DNA from: Sabellastarte sp. h YS-2021 | Lineage: Eukaryota > Annelida > Polychaeta > Sabellida > Sabellidae | Reading direction: 5' to 3' | Assembly (NCBI GenBank): GCA_964017235.1 | Contig: OZ024933.1 | Span: 7,195,962 to 7,259,961, forward strand | DNA: 64,000 nt | Shown: positions 1-8,097 of the stretch, piece after piece | Layout: every line of letters starts with the position of its first letter | Numbering within the stretch: position 1 is the stretch's first letter | The notes under the pieces: generated by a model | Database searches by the model: none | Told to the model about the DNA's origin: nothing | What the model saw: only the letters and a program-made list of their open reading frames with translations | Position numbers and translations under genes: made by a program

Positions 1-1968
1 GATCAGGTAACAGTTATTGCTTCTGTTGAAGATACAGAGCCTGTTTTTCAACCATCTCCTTCTGCCTCTCAGCCCCCTGCGCATGCGCAGCCGGAGTCAT
101 CAAGTTCTAGTTCTACCTTTGTTACTTCTGATCAACTCCAAAAGATGTCAGATCAGTGGGCTGAACAATTCGCCCGTTTTGAGGCCTTACTCTCCAGGGG
201 CAACGTTTTCTCTACCCCAAAATCTACTGTTCAGCATGTGCCTTCCCATGCTGCCATTTCTGACACTCCTTTTATTCCCCCTTCTGCCCGGCTCACCGGT
301 CCGGTGGAGTTCCCGGCAGAAGGCGAGGGTGACAAACAACAGGCGACTAAGAGTGTCGAAAGGGATGTTAAAGAGCAAAAGAAGTCACGCAAATCCCGCA
401 AGGACCATAAGGACGATAAACATTCAAAAAAGAGACAAGTTTCTCCATCTCCTGATGTGGGTCCTCCTCAGGTTAAATCTGCACCGGTCCCGGCTAAGCC
501 ACCGGCTCAAACTCAAGTCTCCTCCGGTCCGGAGGTTGTGCAGAAGTTGAAGTCTAAGCCTGCTCCACTTGCCTCTGTTGGTTCCGACCCGGAGCAGTCA
601 AGTCTCTTTCTTCCCGGTGCAACCGGTCATGGATTTACTCAACCCGGTTCATCCGGTCAAGTTCCTCCGGTAGATCACTCTACGTCATCTCTCTTTGGGG
701 ATTCCTCTGTTTCAGATGCTTACCGGGCTCCACCGGAGCCGGATAATTTGGACATTGACCCTCCTCCTTCTGAAGCCAGTTTATCCGACGACCAGATTTC
801 TGATGAGGGTGAGATATCTTCTGATACCTTGGACCGGCCTGAACAAACGGAGGATATGAATTACAGAGAGACAGTTAGGTCCATCCGTTCCTTTATGGGA
901 TGGAATCATATCCCCACTTTTGAAAGCGACCTCAGTGAGCCTGATAAGAGTAATAACCCCTGGAAGGGGAAGCTGCCAAAGAGGCCTGCCCGCATCTCTG
1001 TAGCCATGCCACCGGACGACTGGCTTTGTCAGAAGTTAGAGAAGTTGAATACAGTGGTGGCGGAGGGGTACCCTTCACGTTCCCAGGACTCGGCTGGACT
1101 AAAAAAGGATCAATTTGTCAAGGTGCCGAAGTCGCAAAATAGATGGTACCAGATGCATATGATTAGACCAGAGGGACCGCATAGGCCTGGAAAGACTTTG
1201 TTTAGCTGGCACAACTCAGAGGCGAAGGTGAACTCTCAATTCCCTCGCATTGTCAAAGCGTCTGCTTACCCTGCTACCGGACCCCCTTCGCGCCCCATTT
1301 CACAGGAATATTTGCGTCGGTGGGAGAAGTGTGCCCGGGAGAATTCTTACATTGTGAATCATGCGGCAGGGTTTAACCGTTGCACCAGTGAGTTACAGGA
1401 ACGCATGACCGGTCATGTCAACATGCTTCATGCTAGGCTTAACAAGGGCAAAGCCCCCAAGGAGGTATCCGCTGCTCTCTCAGACTTGAAGGACCTCTCT
1501 GCTTTTCACCAGAATGTTTCTGTGGCCATGGGCACTGCGCTCCAACACCTAGCGGACAGTCTTTTTGTGCACATGTCCAACTTGGTTTTGCTGCGTAGGG
1601 ATTCCTATCTTGATCACGTCAAGAACGGCATTAAACCTGATACCTATAACCAGTTGCGAAATGCCCCGTTGTTCGGACATGGACTTTTCCCTGATGCAGT
1701 TATCCGCACAGCGGAACAAGATATTGCCAGTCATCACTCCTCCGGTTCTGTTCCCAGGCCCGGTCCGGGTGCTGCCCAACAGACCGGATGGAGATCTTCT
1801 CATAGATACCGTCCCTATGATAGCAGAGACAGTAGGAATACCGGTACCGGAGATCAGGACCGTCAGGCTTGGAGGCAGTTTAGCCGGAATAGAGGTCGGG
1901 GTCGTGGCAGAGGACGTGGGTCCAATCCCCGTTTCTCTAAATCGAGAGGTTACAAGCAATATAAATGA
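1..1968 (+). CDS. gag: DIRS gag (ORF1) of element A, 5'-partial
   Basis: The frame is open from base 1 to TGA at 1966-1968, so the start codon and the N-terminal Cys/His motif seen in B and D lie upstream. In order it shows a Ser/Pro-rich linker, a Lys/Arg cluster (about 376-430), an acidic stretch (about 760-850), the conserved block RETVRSIRSFMGW (about 865-905) and a central helical region shared with B and D. The tail is Arg-Gly-rich (about 1880-1940), as in RNA-binding nucleocapsid tails. The product is expected to coat element RNA. The stop is in the context AAA TGA CAA TTA, and RT follows in the +1 frame. Family assignment rests on position and on similarity to the other copies here. 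Confidence 0.85.
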   Translation, partial: DQVTVIASVEDTEPVFQPSPSASQPPAHAQPESSSSSSTFVTSDQLQKMSDQWAEQFARFEALLSRGNVFSTPKSTVQHVPSHAAISDTPFIPPSARLTGPVEFPAEGEGDKQQATKSVERDVKEQKKSRKSRKDHKDDKHSKKRQVSPSPDVGPPQVKSAPVPAKPPAQTQVSSGPEVVQKLKSKPAPLASVGSDPEQSSLFLPGATGHGFTQPGSSGQVPPVDHSTSSLFGDSSVSDAYRAPPEPDNLDIDPPPSEASLSDDQISDEGEISSDTLDRPEQTEDMNYRETVRSIRSFMGWNHIPTFESDLSEPDKSNNPWKGKLPKRPARISVAMPPDDWLCQKLEKLNTVVAEGYPSRSQDSAGLKKDQFVKVPKSQNRWYQMHMIRPEGPHRPGKTLFSWHNSEAKVNSQFPRIVKASAYPATGPPSRPISQEYLRRWEKCARENSYIVNHAAGFNRCTSELQERMTGHVNMLHARLNKGKAPKEVSAALSDLKDLSAFHQNVSVAMGTALQHLADSLFVHMSNLVLLRRDSYLDHVKNGIKPDTYNQLRNAPLFGHGLFPDAVIRTAEQDIASHHSSGSVPRPGPGAAQQTGWRSSHRYRPYDSRDSRNTGTGDQDRQAWRQFSRNRGRGRGRGRGSNPRFSKSRGYKQYK

Positions 1969-4327
1969 CAATTACCTATTGTGTCCAACTCCCTCAACAT
2001 CAGTAATAGCAAAGTTGGACAACAGGACCTTAGAAAAGACTGTAAGCTCAGCAGTAATAGACAGTCCATGTTCAAAGACTTTTCATCAGACACCAGGTTT
2101 ACCTTCTCAAAATGTGTCTTATCTTGCTGTAGATCATGCTCATTCTGTTTGTTTCCAAGGGCAACCGCAAAAGAAAGGTTTAAGTCCCTGTATACCAAAG
2201 AAAGAAATAAAAGATGTGAAAGGTGTTTTTTGTGCAAGTCAATGTCTTTTTGCCCCACATGTTCCAAATGTCCCCAATGTTGTCCCAAGTTTGGCTGTAG
2301 GGGGCAGACTGCAAAAGTTTTGGCAAGTTTGGCTCAGTCTGGGGGCGAATCCAAGGGTGGTCTCGATTTTACAAGAGGGATACACGCTACCCTTCAAAAT
2401 CAGACCACCTCTGACCCGATCCCCGGTGATCAAGAGTGGTTATGCTCACCCAGGCAAAGGCAAAGCCTTGTATCAGGCGGTAACAGACCTCATAAACAAG
2501 TTGGTAGTCGAAAAGGTGGTCATCAGATCCTCCCTGGCCTTTTACAACCGCCTCTTTCTGGTACCAAAATCGAATCAGAGATGGAGACCTATCTTGGACC
2601 TCAGCCATCTAAATCTTTTCTTGAAACCAGGCACCTTCAAAATGGAAACTCCGGAAACAATAAGGTTGTCCCTCCAAAAGGGGGAGTGGGTAACGTCGCT
2701 GGACTTCAGCGACGCTTATTTTCACATCCCCATCAGTCAGAGATCACGAAAGTATCTCAGGTTTTTTCTGGGAAAGAAAGCTTTTCAATTCACAGCCCTT
2801 CCTTTCGGGCTCGCCACAGCTCCACTGGAATTCACCAAGGTAGTCAAGGAGGTGAAACTGATGGCTCAGGCACGGGGTATCCGGATCCACCAGTACCTCG
2901 ACGACTGGTTAGTCAGAGCCCCGGACCAGGCAACTTGCCAGTTACATACCCAGACCCTCTTGGCCCTGTGCCGCGAATTAGGGTGGATGGTAAACATGGA
3001 GAAATCGGAACTTATGCCTCAACAGGTTTTCAATTTCGTAGGTTACCGGTTCGACCTGCTGTCCGGTCGGGTGTTGCCCACTCAGGACAGATGGATCACT
3101 CTTCAGCAGAAACTACGGTTCATCAAAGGCAGGGACTGTTGTTCAGTCCGGCAGTTCATGTCCCTAATCGGGCTACTTACTGCCACGGAAAAACAAGTAT
3201 GGGCCGGCCGGCTTCACATGAGACCGGTTCAGTGGCATCTAAAAAGACACTGGCATGTGCCGGAGAGCCTGGAGAAGATTATTCCGGTTCCCCTTTCTCT
3301 TCACCCACACCTGGATTGGTGGTTGGACGAGACCAGTGTGCTAAAAGGGCAACCCTTACATCCTCTGCAGCACGCCCTACAGATTTTTACAGACGCCTCA
3401 AACGAAGGCTGGGGCGCACACTTAGGGGGATCCATAGCAAGAGGCGTTTGGTCAAAACCAGAAAGTCGCCTCCACATCAATTTCTTGGAACTCAAGGCAG
3501 TGCTTCTGGCTCTCAAGAGTTTCGAGAAGCAGTGCAGGGGACAGATTGTTCTCATAGCAACCGACAACACGACTGTAATGTCATACATCAACAAAGAGGG
3601 CGGTATGAGATCAGGGTCTCTCTGTGCCCTTCTTTGGAGGCTCCTATCCTGGTGTCATCCCAGGAAGATCATTCTGCGGGCCAGACACATTCCGGGTCGC
3701 TTGAATGTCATAGCAGACAAGCTGTCCCGGCACAATCAGGTGATCCAGACCGAGTGGTGCCTGTCTCAACAGGTGTTCAATCGCTTGTGCTTCAACTGGG
3801 GCCAGCCTCAGATAGATCTTTTTGCCACCCGATTCAATCACAAGCTTCCCAAGTTTGTCTCTCCAGTTCCGGATTCGACAGCTTGGGCGGTGGATGCTCT
3901 CAGCCTACCATGGAGCAACCTGGACGTGTACGCCTTTCCTCCAGTCTCCCTGCTCAGTCAGGTCACATCCAAACTGGTGAATCAGGGCTTTCACAGAATG
4001 ATCTTAATCGCTCCGGGGTGGCCCAACATGCCTTGGTTTTGGGACCTGATCAGTCTCTCAAGTCAAATTCCCTTCAGTCTTCCCTTGGAGAGGAACCTGT
4101 TGACTCAACCGTTCAACGGCCTTCTCCACAGGAACTTGAGTCATCTGAATCTGCATGCTTGGCTCCTAGAGCCTCGTCCATCAGGCGACAAGGGTTTTCT
4201 GAGGAGGTGGCAGCAAGAATTGAAGCTCCTCAGAGAAGGTCAACCAGAGCGGTCTATAAGTCAAAGTGGGCCATTTTTGTTAAGTGGTGCGACTCCAACC
4301 AGGTGGACTTCAGGGCGCCCTCTCTGA
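1967..4327 (+). CDS. pol: DIRS pol of element A: reverse transcriptase, RNase H and post-RNase H domain
   Basis: This frame is +1 to gag and has no stop from 1565 to 4327. No ATG near the junction is in this frame, so it is probably reached by recoding at the gag stop. The RT palm shows LDFSDAYFHIPI (about 2700-2736), the ALPFGLATAP motif and the DIRS-type active site YLDDWL (2894-2911). RNase H follows, with FTDAS (about 3380), the acidic LELKA helix, ATDNTT (about 3556) and the downstream IPGRLNVIADKLSR block. A third region (about 3800-4150, PQIDLFATRFN to GWPNMPWFWDL) is the conserved post-RNase H segment of DIRS elements, which the literature links to a DNA adenine methyltransferase-like domain; I cannot confirm activity. 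The frame appears intact. It overlaps the recombinase frame throughout. Confidence 0.92.
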   Translation, partial: DNYLLCPTPSTSVIAKLDNRTLEKTVSSAVIDSPCSKTFHQTPGLPSQNVSYLAVDHAHSVCFQGQPQKKGLSPCIPKKEIKDVKGVFCASQCLFAPHVPNVPNVVPSLAVGGRLQKFWQVWLSLGANPRVVSILQEGYTLPFKIRPPLTRSPVIKSGYAHPGKGKALYQAVTDLINKLVVEKVVIRSSLAFYNRLFLVPKSNQRWRPILDLSHLNLFLKPGTFKMETPETIRLSLQKGEWVTSLDFSDAYFHIPISQRSRKYLRFFLGKKAFQFTALPFGLATAPLEFTKVVKEVKLMAQARGIRIHQYLDDWLVRAPDQATCQLHTQTLLALCRELGWMVNMEKSELMPQQVFNFVGYRFDLLSGRVLPTQDRWITLQQKLRFIKGRDCCSVRQFMSLIGLLTATEKQVWAGRLHMRPVQWHLKRHWHVPESLEKIIPVPLSLHPHLDWWLDETSVLKGQPLHPLQHALQIFTDASNEGWGAHLGGSIARGVWSKPESRLHINFLELKAVLLALKSFEKQCRGQIVLIATDNTTVMSYINKEGGMRSGSLCALLWRLLSWCHPRKIILRARHIPGRLNVIADKLSRHNQVIQTEWCLSQQVFNRLCFNWGQPQIDLFATRFNHKLPKFVSPVPDSTAWAVDALSLPWSNLDVYAFPPVSLLSQVTSKLVNQGFHRMILIAPGWPNMPWFWDLISLSSQIPFSLPLERNLLTQPFNGLLHRNLSHLNLHAWLLEPRPSGDKGFLRRWQQELKLLREGQPERSISQSGPFLLSGATPTRWTSGRPL

Positions 4328-5235
4328 AACAGGTGGCCGATTTTTTGTTGTATCTCTTTAAGGAGAGACAGTTACAACCCAGTACTATAGAAGGCTACAG
4401 AACGGCTATTGCCGATATGGTGGGTAACGACCCGGTTCATTTCGGCAAGGATGAAAGCTTGACTCGCTTGCTGGACAGTTTCCATAGAGACAAGCTGAAA
4501 GGCAGGAGGGGAGTCCCTGCGTGGAACCTGTCATTAGTGCTCCACCAATTGACCAAAGCTCCTTTCGAACCCATGCGGAAGGCCTCTCTTAGACATTTGA
4601 CCTTTAAGACGGTTTTCCTATTGGCTTTGGGTTCCGGCAAAAGGCGGAGCGAAATCCATGCATGGTTATACCGCAACATCAGGCACCAGGAGAACTGGAG
4701 TCAGGTCTCCCTATATCCCTCTCCCAGTTTTCTATCGAAGAATCAGCTGGCGCGGGACGGACCGTCTGCTGTGGCACCGGTTGTCATTCCCGCGTTGGCT
4801 CCATCACTGGACGGGTCCCTCAAGGAGGACAAGTCTCTTTGCCCGGTCAGGGCCTTGCGTTACTATTTAGACAGAACCAAGGACTTGCGCTCGGGCAAAG
4901 ATCTGGTGTTTGTGTCTTTCCGGAAGTGCTTTCAGAAGGACATTGTTCCAGCTACTGTCTCTTCCTGGATCAAGCAAACTGTGTTGTTGTGTTATCAGCT
5001 CTCCGATCATGAGGCTCAAACTATACATCAAGTTCGAGCTCATGATGTGCGGGCCTTTGCCGCATCCAAAGCCTTTCAGGGCGGGGTTTCCTTGGACCAG
5101 ATCCTATCAGCTTGCCATTGGAAGGCTCACAACAATTTTACACAATTCTACCTGAAGGACCTAGCCTGGGCAGATTCAGAGTTGTACCACCTAGGTCCTG
5201 TGGTAGCTGCTCAACAGATCCATGAACATCAGTGA
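1969..5235 (+). CDS. DIRS tyrosine recombinase ORF of element A with long N-terminal extension
   Basis: This frame is in register with gag and is open from the codon after the gag TGA to TGA 5233-5235. It covers the whole RT/RNase H region in another frame. Near its start (about 2110-2300) it encodes a Cys-rich block with repeated CxxC pairs (RCERCFLCKS, CPTCSKCPQCC). The recombinase proper lies at about 4190-5232. The catalytic set is visible: Arg in GSGKRRSE (about 4640), HDVR (5041-5052), Trp in ACHWK (about 5117) and the nucleophile Tyr in QFYLKD (5149-5151). In DIRS elements this enzyme integrates the circular DNA intermediate, replacing the integrase of LTR elements. Whether the extension is translated is open; an internal start for the recombinase alone is the alternative. 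Confidence 0.85.
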   Translation, partial: QLPIVSNSLNISNSKVGQQDLRKDCKLSSNRQSMFKDFSSDTRFTFSKCVLSCCRSCSFCLFPRATAKERFKSLYTKERNKRCERCFLCKSMSFCPTCSKCPQCCPKFGCRGQTAKVLASLAQSGGESKGGLDFTRGIHATLQNQTTSDPIPGDQEWLCSPRQRQSLVSGGNRPHKQVGSRKGGHQILPGLLQPPLSGTKIESEMETYLGPQPSKSFLETRHLQNGNSGNNKVVPPKGGVGNVAGLQRRLFSHPHQSEITKVSQVFSGKESFSIHSPSFRARHSSTGIHQGSQGGETDGSGTGYPDPPVPRRLVSQSPGPGNLPVTYPDPLGPVPRIRVDGKHGEIGTYASTGFQFRRLPVRPAVRSGVAHSGQMDHSSAETTVHQRQGLLFSPAVHVPNRATYCHGKTSMGRPASHETGSVASKKTLACAGEPGEDYSGSPFSSPTPGLVVGRDQCAKRATLTSSAARPTDFYRRLKRRLGRTLRGIHSKRRLVKTRKSPPHQFLGTQGSASGSQEFREAVQGTDCSHSNRQHDCNVIHQQRGRYEIRVSLCPSLEAPILVSSQEDHSAGQTHSGSLECHSRQAVPAQSGDPDRVVPVSTGVQSLVLQLGPASDRSFCHPIQSQASQVCLSSSGFDSLGGGCSQPTMEQPGRVRLSSSLPAQSGHIQTGESGLSQNDLNRSGVAQHALVLGPDQSLKSNSLQSSLGEEPVDSTVQRPSPQELESSESACLAPRASSIRRQGFSEEVAARIEAPQRRSTRAVYKSKWAIFVKWCDSNQVDFRAPSLKQVADFLLYLFKERQLQPSTIEGYRTAIADMVGNDPVHFGKDESLTRLLDSFHRDKLKGRRGVPAWNLSLVLHQLTKAPFEPMRKASLRHLTFKTVFLLALGSGKRRSEIHAWLYRNIRHQENWSQVSLYPSPSFLSKNQLARDGPSAVAPVVIPALAPSLDGSLKEDKSLCPVRALRYYLDRTKDLRSGKDLVFVSFRKCFQKDIVPATVSSWIKQTVLLCYQLSDHEAQTIHQVRAHDVRAFAASKAFQGGVSLDQILSACHWKAHNNFTQFYLKDLAWADSELYHLGPVVAAQQIHEHQ

Positions 5236-5291
5236 TAGTTTTATTGCTGACTGTATATAGTGTACACATGTTTTTTTTTTGGGTGTATATA

Positions 5292-5332
<41 letters not shown>

Positions 5333-5645
5333 CCACTATCCTTTGCTACTGGATTGCCATGATCCAAAGTGGATCCAGGAGCTTCTCAAGGATGGTGTTT
5401 CTTGCTCCTGTTCTTCTTCCTCATTCATGAATGGGTTAGTTCATGCCCTCTTAGCCTTCCTGCACCTTCGGCTCGAATTGGTGTACGGGCTGTTTCCTCT
5501 TAGGAAAAATCAGGGGGGGGCAAGGGTGTTTTGGTCCTTTAAAGGTTGGTTTATTTAACCAGTACCGGACACACCCGTTATACTATTGTCTATATGGGTT
5601 CCCCTTGTTTGGCTACCCCCCATCCAATGGGTAGTCATTCTGCAT
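5236..5645 (+). other. 3' non-coding region of element A with PUF-like site, poly(A) and G tract
   Basis: A TGTATATA site at 5252-5259 lies 17 bases after the recombinase stop. An AATAAA at about 5291 runs straight into an A tract to 5339. A G8 run lies near 5512-5519. The PUF-like site and the G tract recur at the same positions in most other DIRS copies of the window. Confidence 0.6.
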
Positions 5646-5737
5646 CTGTCCACTAGGTAAGTTGTATTAACGCAATAAAATGGAAAATTTAATAATAAAT
5701 TAAATTTTTATAAGTTAATACCTTACCTAGTGGACAG
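5646..5737 (+). repeat. Internal complementary region of element A
   Basis: The right half (from about 5681) is the reverse complement of the element's right end at about 5960-6021. The left half predicts a left end TTTTATTGCGTTAATACA, like those of B and E. The shared AAA at the junction fits a 3-base TTT overlap when the two ends are joined in a circle. Confidence 0.9.
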
Positions 5738-5794
5738 GGGGAGTCCCACCCTACCTTCCCCGCTATCATAACCAACAAGGGGTCTTAAGGTAGG

Positions 5795-6021
5795 CAACAA
5801 AAAGAGGAAGAGCGCATGCGCACGCATGCGCAGTATACCGGCGGGTAGGCTGTACAGCCACCTGGCGAGTGAACAGGACACTACCGGTCCCGGCCAGAGC
5901 CCAGCTCAGGACGTTTTTTTCTAACGTTTGGCGTGACCGGCAGAGCGCCGGACAAATGCATCTGTCCACTAGGTAAGGTATTAACTTATAAAAATTTAAT
6001 TTATTATTAAATTTTCCATTT
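5795..6021 (+). repeat. Right inverted terminal repeat of element A
   Basis: It ends CTGTCCACTAGGTAAGG followed by an AT-rich tail, complementary to the internal region. It contains GCGCATGCGC at 5812-5821 and a near copy at 5822-5831, resembling NRF1 sites, where B, D and E have a CRE-like TGACGTCA. The partner left repeat is outside the window. Confidence 0.8.
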
Positions 6022-6204
6022 CGTGGTCCCCACCACAATAAGAAAAGAGGCCCCTACAGGAAACACCCCTATGGGGGCAATTCCTCCCAAAGCAATAACC
6101 AATCGTTTTCCTCTAACCGAGGAAAACAAAACTTCAGAGGCTCCAGGGGTCGTTTTCAACCCCACAATAGGGGACGAGGGTGTGGAAACCCCTCTTCCCA
6201 ATGA
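6022..6204 (+). pseudogene. gag: gag C-terminus of A2
   Basis: Frame 1 gives an Asn/Arg/Gly-rich tail with SSNRGKQNFRG and HNRGRGCG, ending in TGA at 6202-6204 in the context CAA TGA CTC. RT continues in the +1 frame, as in the other elements. The rest of gag is separated from it by element A. Confidence 0.7.
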
Positions 6205-8092
6205 CTCCTCCAAAGCCTCAATCAGTCCACCAGTAGGAGGTCGCCTCCGTTCTTTCAGCAGAGTCTGGCAAACAAACAATTGTTCCTGAAACGTGTTAAA
6301 CATCACCAATGACTACATTCTGCCATTCCTCTCAAAACCCAACTTGGTCAGATTTCCTCTGATTGTACCAGAATACAAGGCCCTTCCCAAAGACCAAGCT
6401 CTGGCAGATTGTATCCAGTCGCTGCTGTCAAAGAACGTAATTGAAAGGGTGGAAAATGTAAAATCTCTCGGGTTTTACAGTCGCATGTTTCTTGTACCCA
6501 AGCCTCACCAGAGGTGGAGGCCAGTCATAGACCTAAGCAGGCTCAACACTTTTCTACATGTAGAAAAGTTCAAAATGGAAACTCCACAGTCCATCAAGAC
6601 TTCCCTGATTCCGGGGAGTGGGTATCGTCGATAGATCTATCGGATACCTACCTTCACCTCCCCATTCATCCACTCTCAAGGAAATACCTAAGATTTTGCC
6701 ACAGGTCTCAGGTGTTCCAGTTCACATCCCTCCCCTTCGGACTGGCCACAGGCCCCCCAGGTCTTCACAATGATTATGAAACAGGTGAAGCTGATGGCCC
6801 TCACCAGAGATCTCAGACTTCACCAATACCTGGACGACTGGCTTATCAGATCCCAGTCTCAGGAGGAAGCCCAAGTAAACACTCAGGCAGTGGTAGATCT
6901 AACTCAATCCCTGGGGTGGATTATAAATCAGGAAAAGTCGGAACTAAAACCTACTCAGGTGTTTTCGTTCGTGGGCTACGAATACCATCTCGATTCAGCC
7001 CTTGTAAAACCCACTCAAGAGAGATGGCTCAAACTCCAGGATTTGATCCTACGACTCAAGTCAAAACATGTTTTGACTGCAAGATGTTTGATGTCGCTAA
7101 TTGGGTTGCTAGCCTCAATGGAGAAGATGGTCCCGTAGGGACGCCTTCACATGAGGCCCTTTCAGTTTCACCTCAAGGAGCACTGGAAATTTCCTCAGTC
7201 GCTGGACAGCCTCCTTCCTTGGACAGAAACGATTTCTGCACACCTAGATTGGTGGCAAAATCCTGTCAATGTGATGAAGGGCGCAGACCTTCATCCCAAA
7301 GACCACAGTATCCAACTGTTTACAGACGCCTCAAACGAAGGCTGGGGCACTCACTTGGAACAAAGTTCTACTCAAGGTCTGTGGTCAGAACAGGAAAAAA
7401 GGCTACACATAAATGTTCTAGAATTGAAGGCGGTCTCACTGGCCCTTCGTCAGTTCAAGGACCAGTGTCAGAACCAAACAGTTTTAGTTGCCACGGACAA
7501 CTCAAGAGTAGTAGCCTACATAAACAAACAAGGAGGAACTCACTCAGCGGAGATGTGTGCACTCCTGTAGAAGATCATGACTTGGTGCCATCACTACCAC
7601 ATAACATTGAAAGCCAGGCACATTCCAGGCTGTCTCAACGTGATGGCCGACCTCCTGTCCAGGTCCCACCAAGTTCAGTTGACCGAATGGTCTTTACATC
7701 CACAGGTGTTCAGGCAAATCTGCCAAAAGTGGTTCACCCCTCATGTAGACCTGTTTCCCACTCATCTGAACCACAAACTCCCTCTATACGTGTCTCCTAT
7801 CCCAGACCCACAGGCCTGGGACATAGATGCTCTGAACATAAACTGGATTGGTCTTACTGCCTATGCTTACCCTCCAACGGCTCTCCTTTACAGGGTGATC
7901 CAAAAAATCAGGCAATGCTATTGCCTGATCATTCTAATAGCCCCAGGCTGGCCAGGGATGCCCTGGTTTTGGGACCTTGTGCAGCTCTCAACAGAGATCC
8001 CGCTACAACTTCCAGTGTCAACAACACTACTCAAACAGTCCCACAGTTACGTATTTCACAGCAATCCGCAACATCTCAACCTCCACACCTAG
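6203..8092 (+). pseudogene. pol: RT/RNase H of A2, degenerate
   Basis: Recognisable blocks are the N-terminal GGRLRSF, FLVPKPHQRWRPVIDLS (about 6490), TSLPFGLATGP (about 6725), the active site YLDDWL (about 6827-6845), RNase H LFTDAS (about 7318) and ATDNS (about 7490), and the post-RNase H GWPGMPWFWDL (about 7950). The frame shifts near 6612 and back near 6765, and stops occur near 7138 and 7568. The overlapping recombinase frame remains open from 6514 to 8217 despite these lesions. Confidence 0.85.
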
Positions 8093-8097
8093 TGTCT

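Larger units (their letters stand above)
1..6021 (+). mobile_element. DIRS-type tyrosine-recombinase retrotransposon A, 5' end outside window
   Basis: The order is gag, RT/RNase H, tyrosine recombinase, internal complementary region (5646-5737) and right inverted terminal repeat ending at 6021. This is the DIRS layout: no integrase or aspartic protease is seen, and there are no long direct repeats. The internal complementary region predicts a left end beginning TTTTATTGCG, which must lie upstream of base 1. All three frames are open within the window, so A looks young. The bases after 6021 continue the RG-rich gag tail of another DIRS element, so A sits inside A2. Confidence 0.93.

Noticed and set aside
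187-378. Minus-strand frames opposite gag, RT and recombinase
   Set aside because: They are shadows of plus-strand coding regions with no recognisable domains.
5290-5339. Poly(A) tail of a processed pseudogene or LINE
   Set aside because: The flanks are the continuous DIRS A 3' region on both sides, with no target duplication; more likely expansion of the A tract also seen in B.
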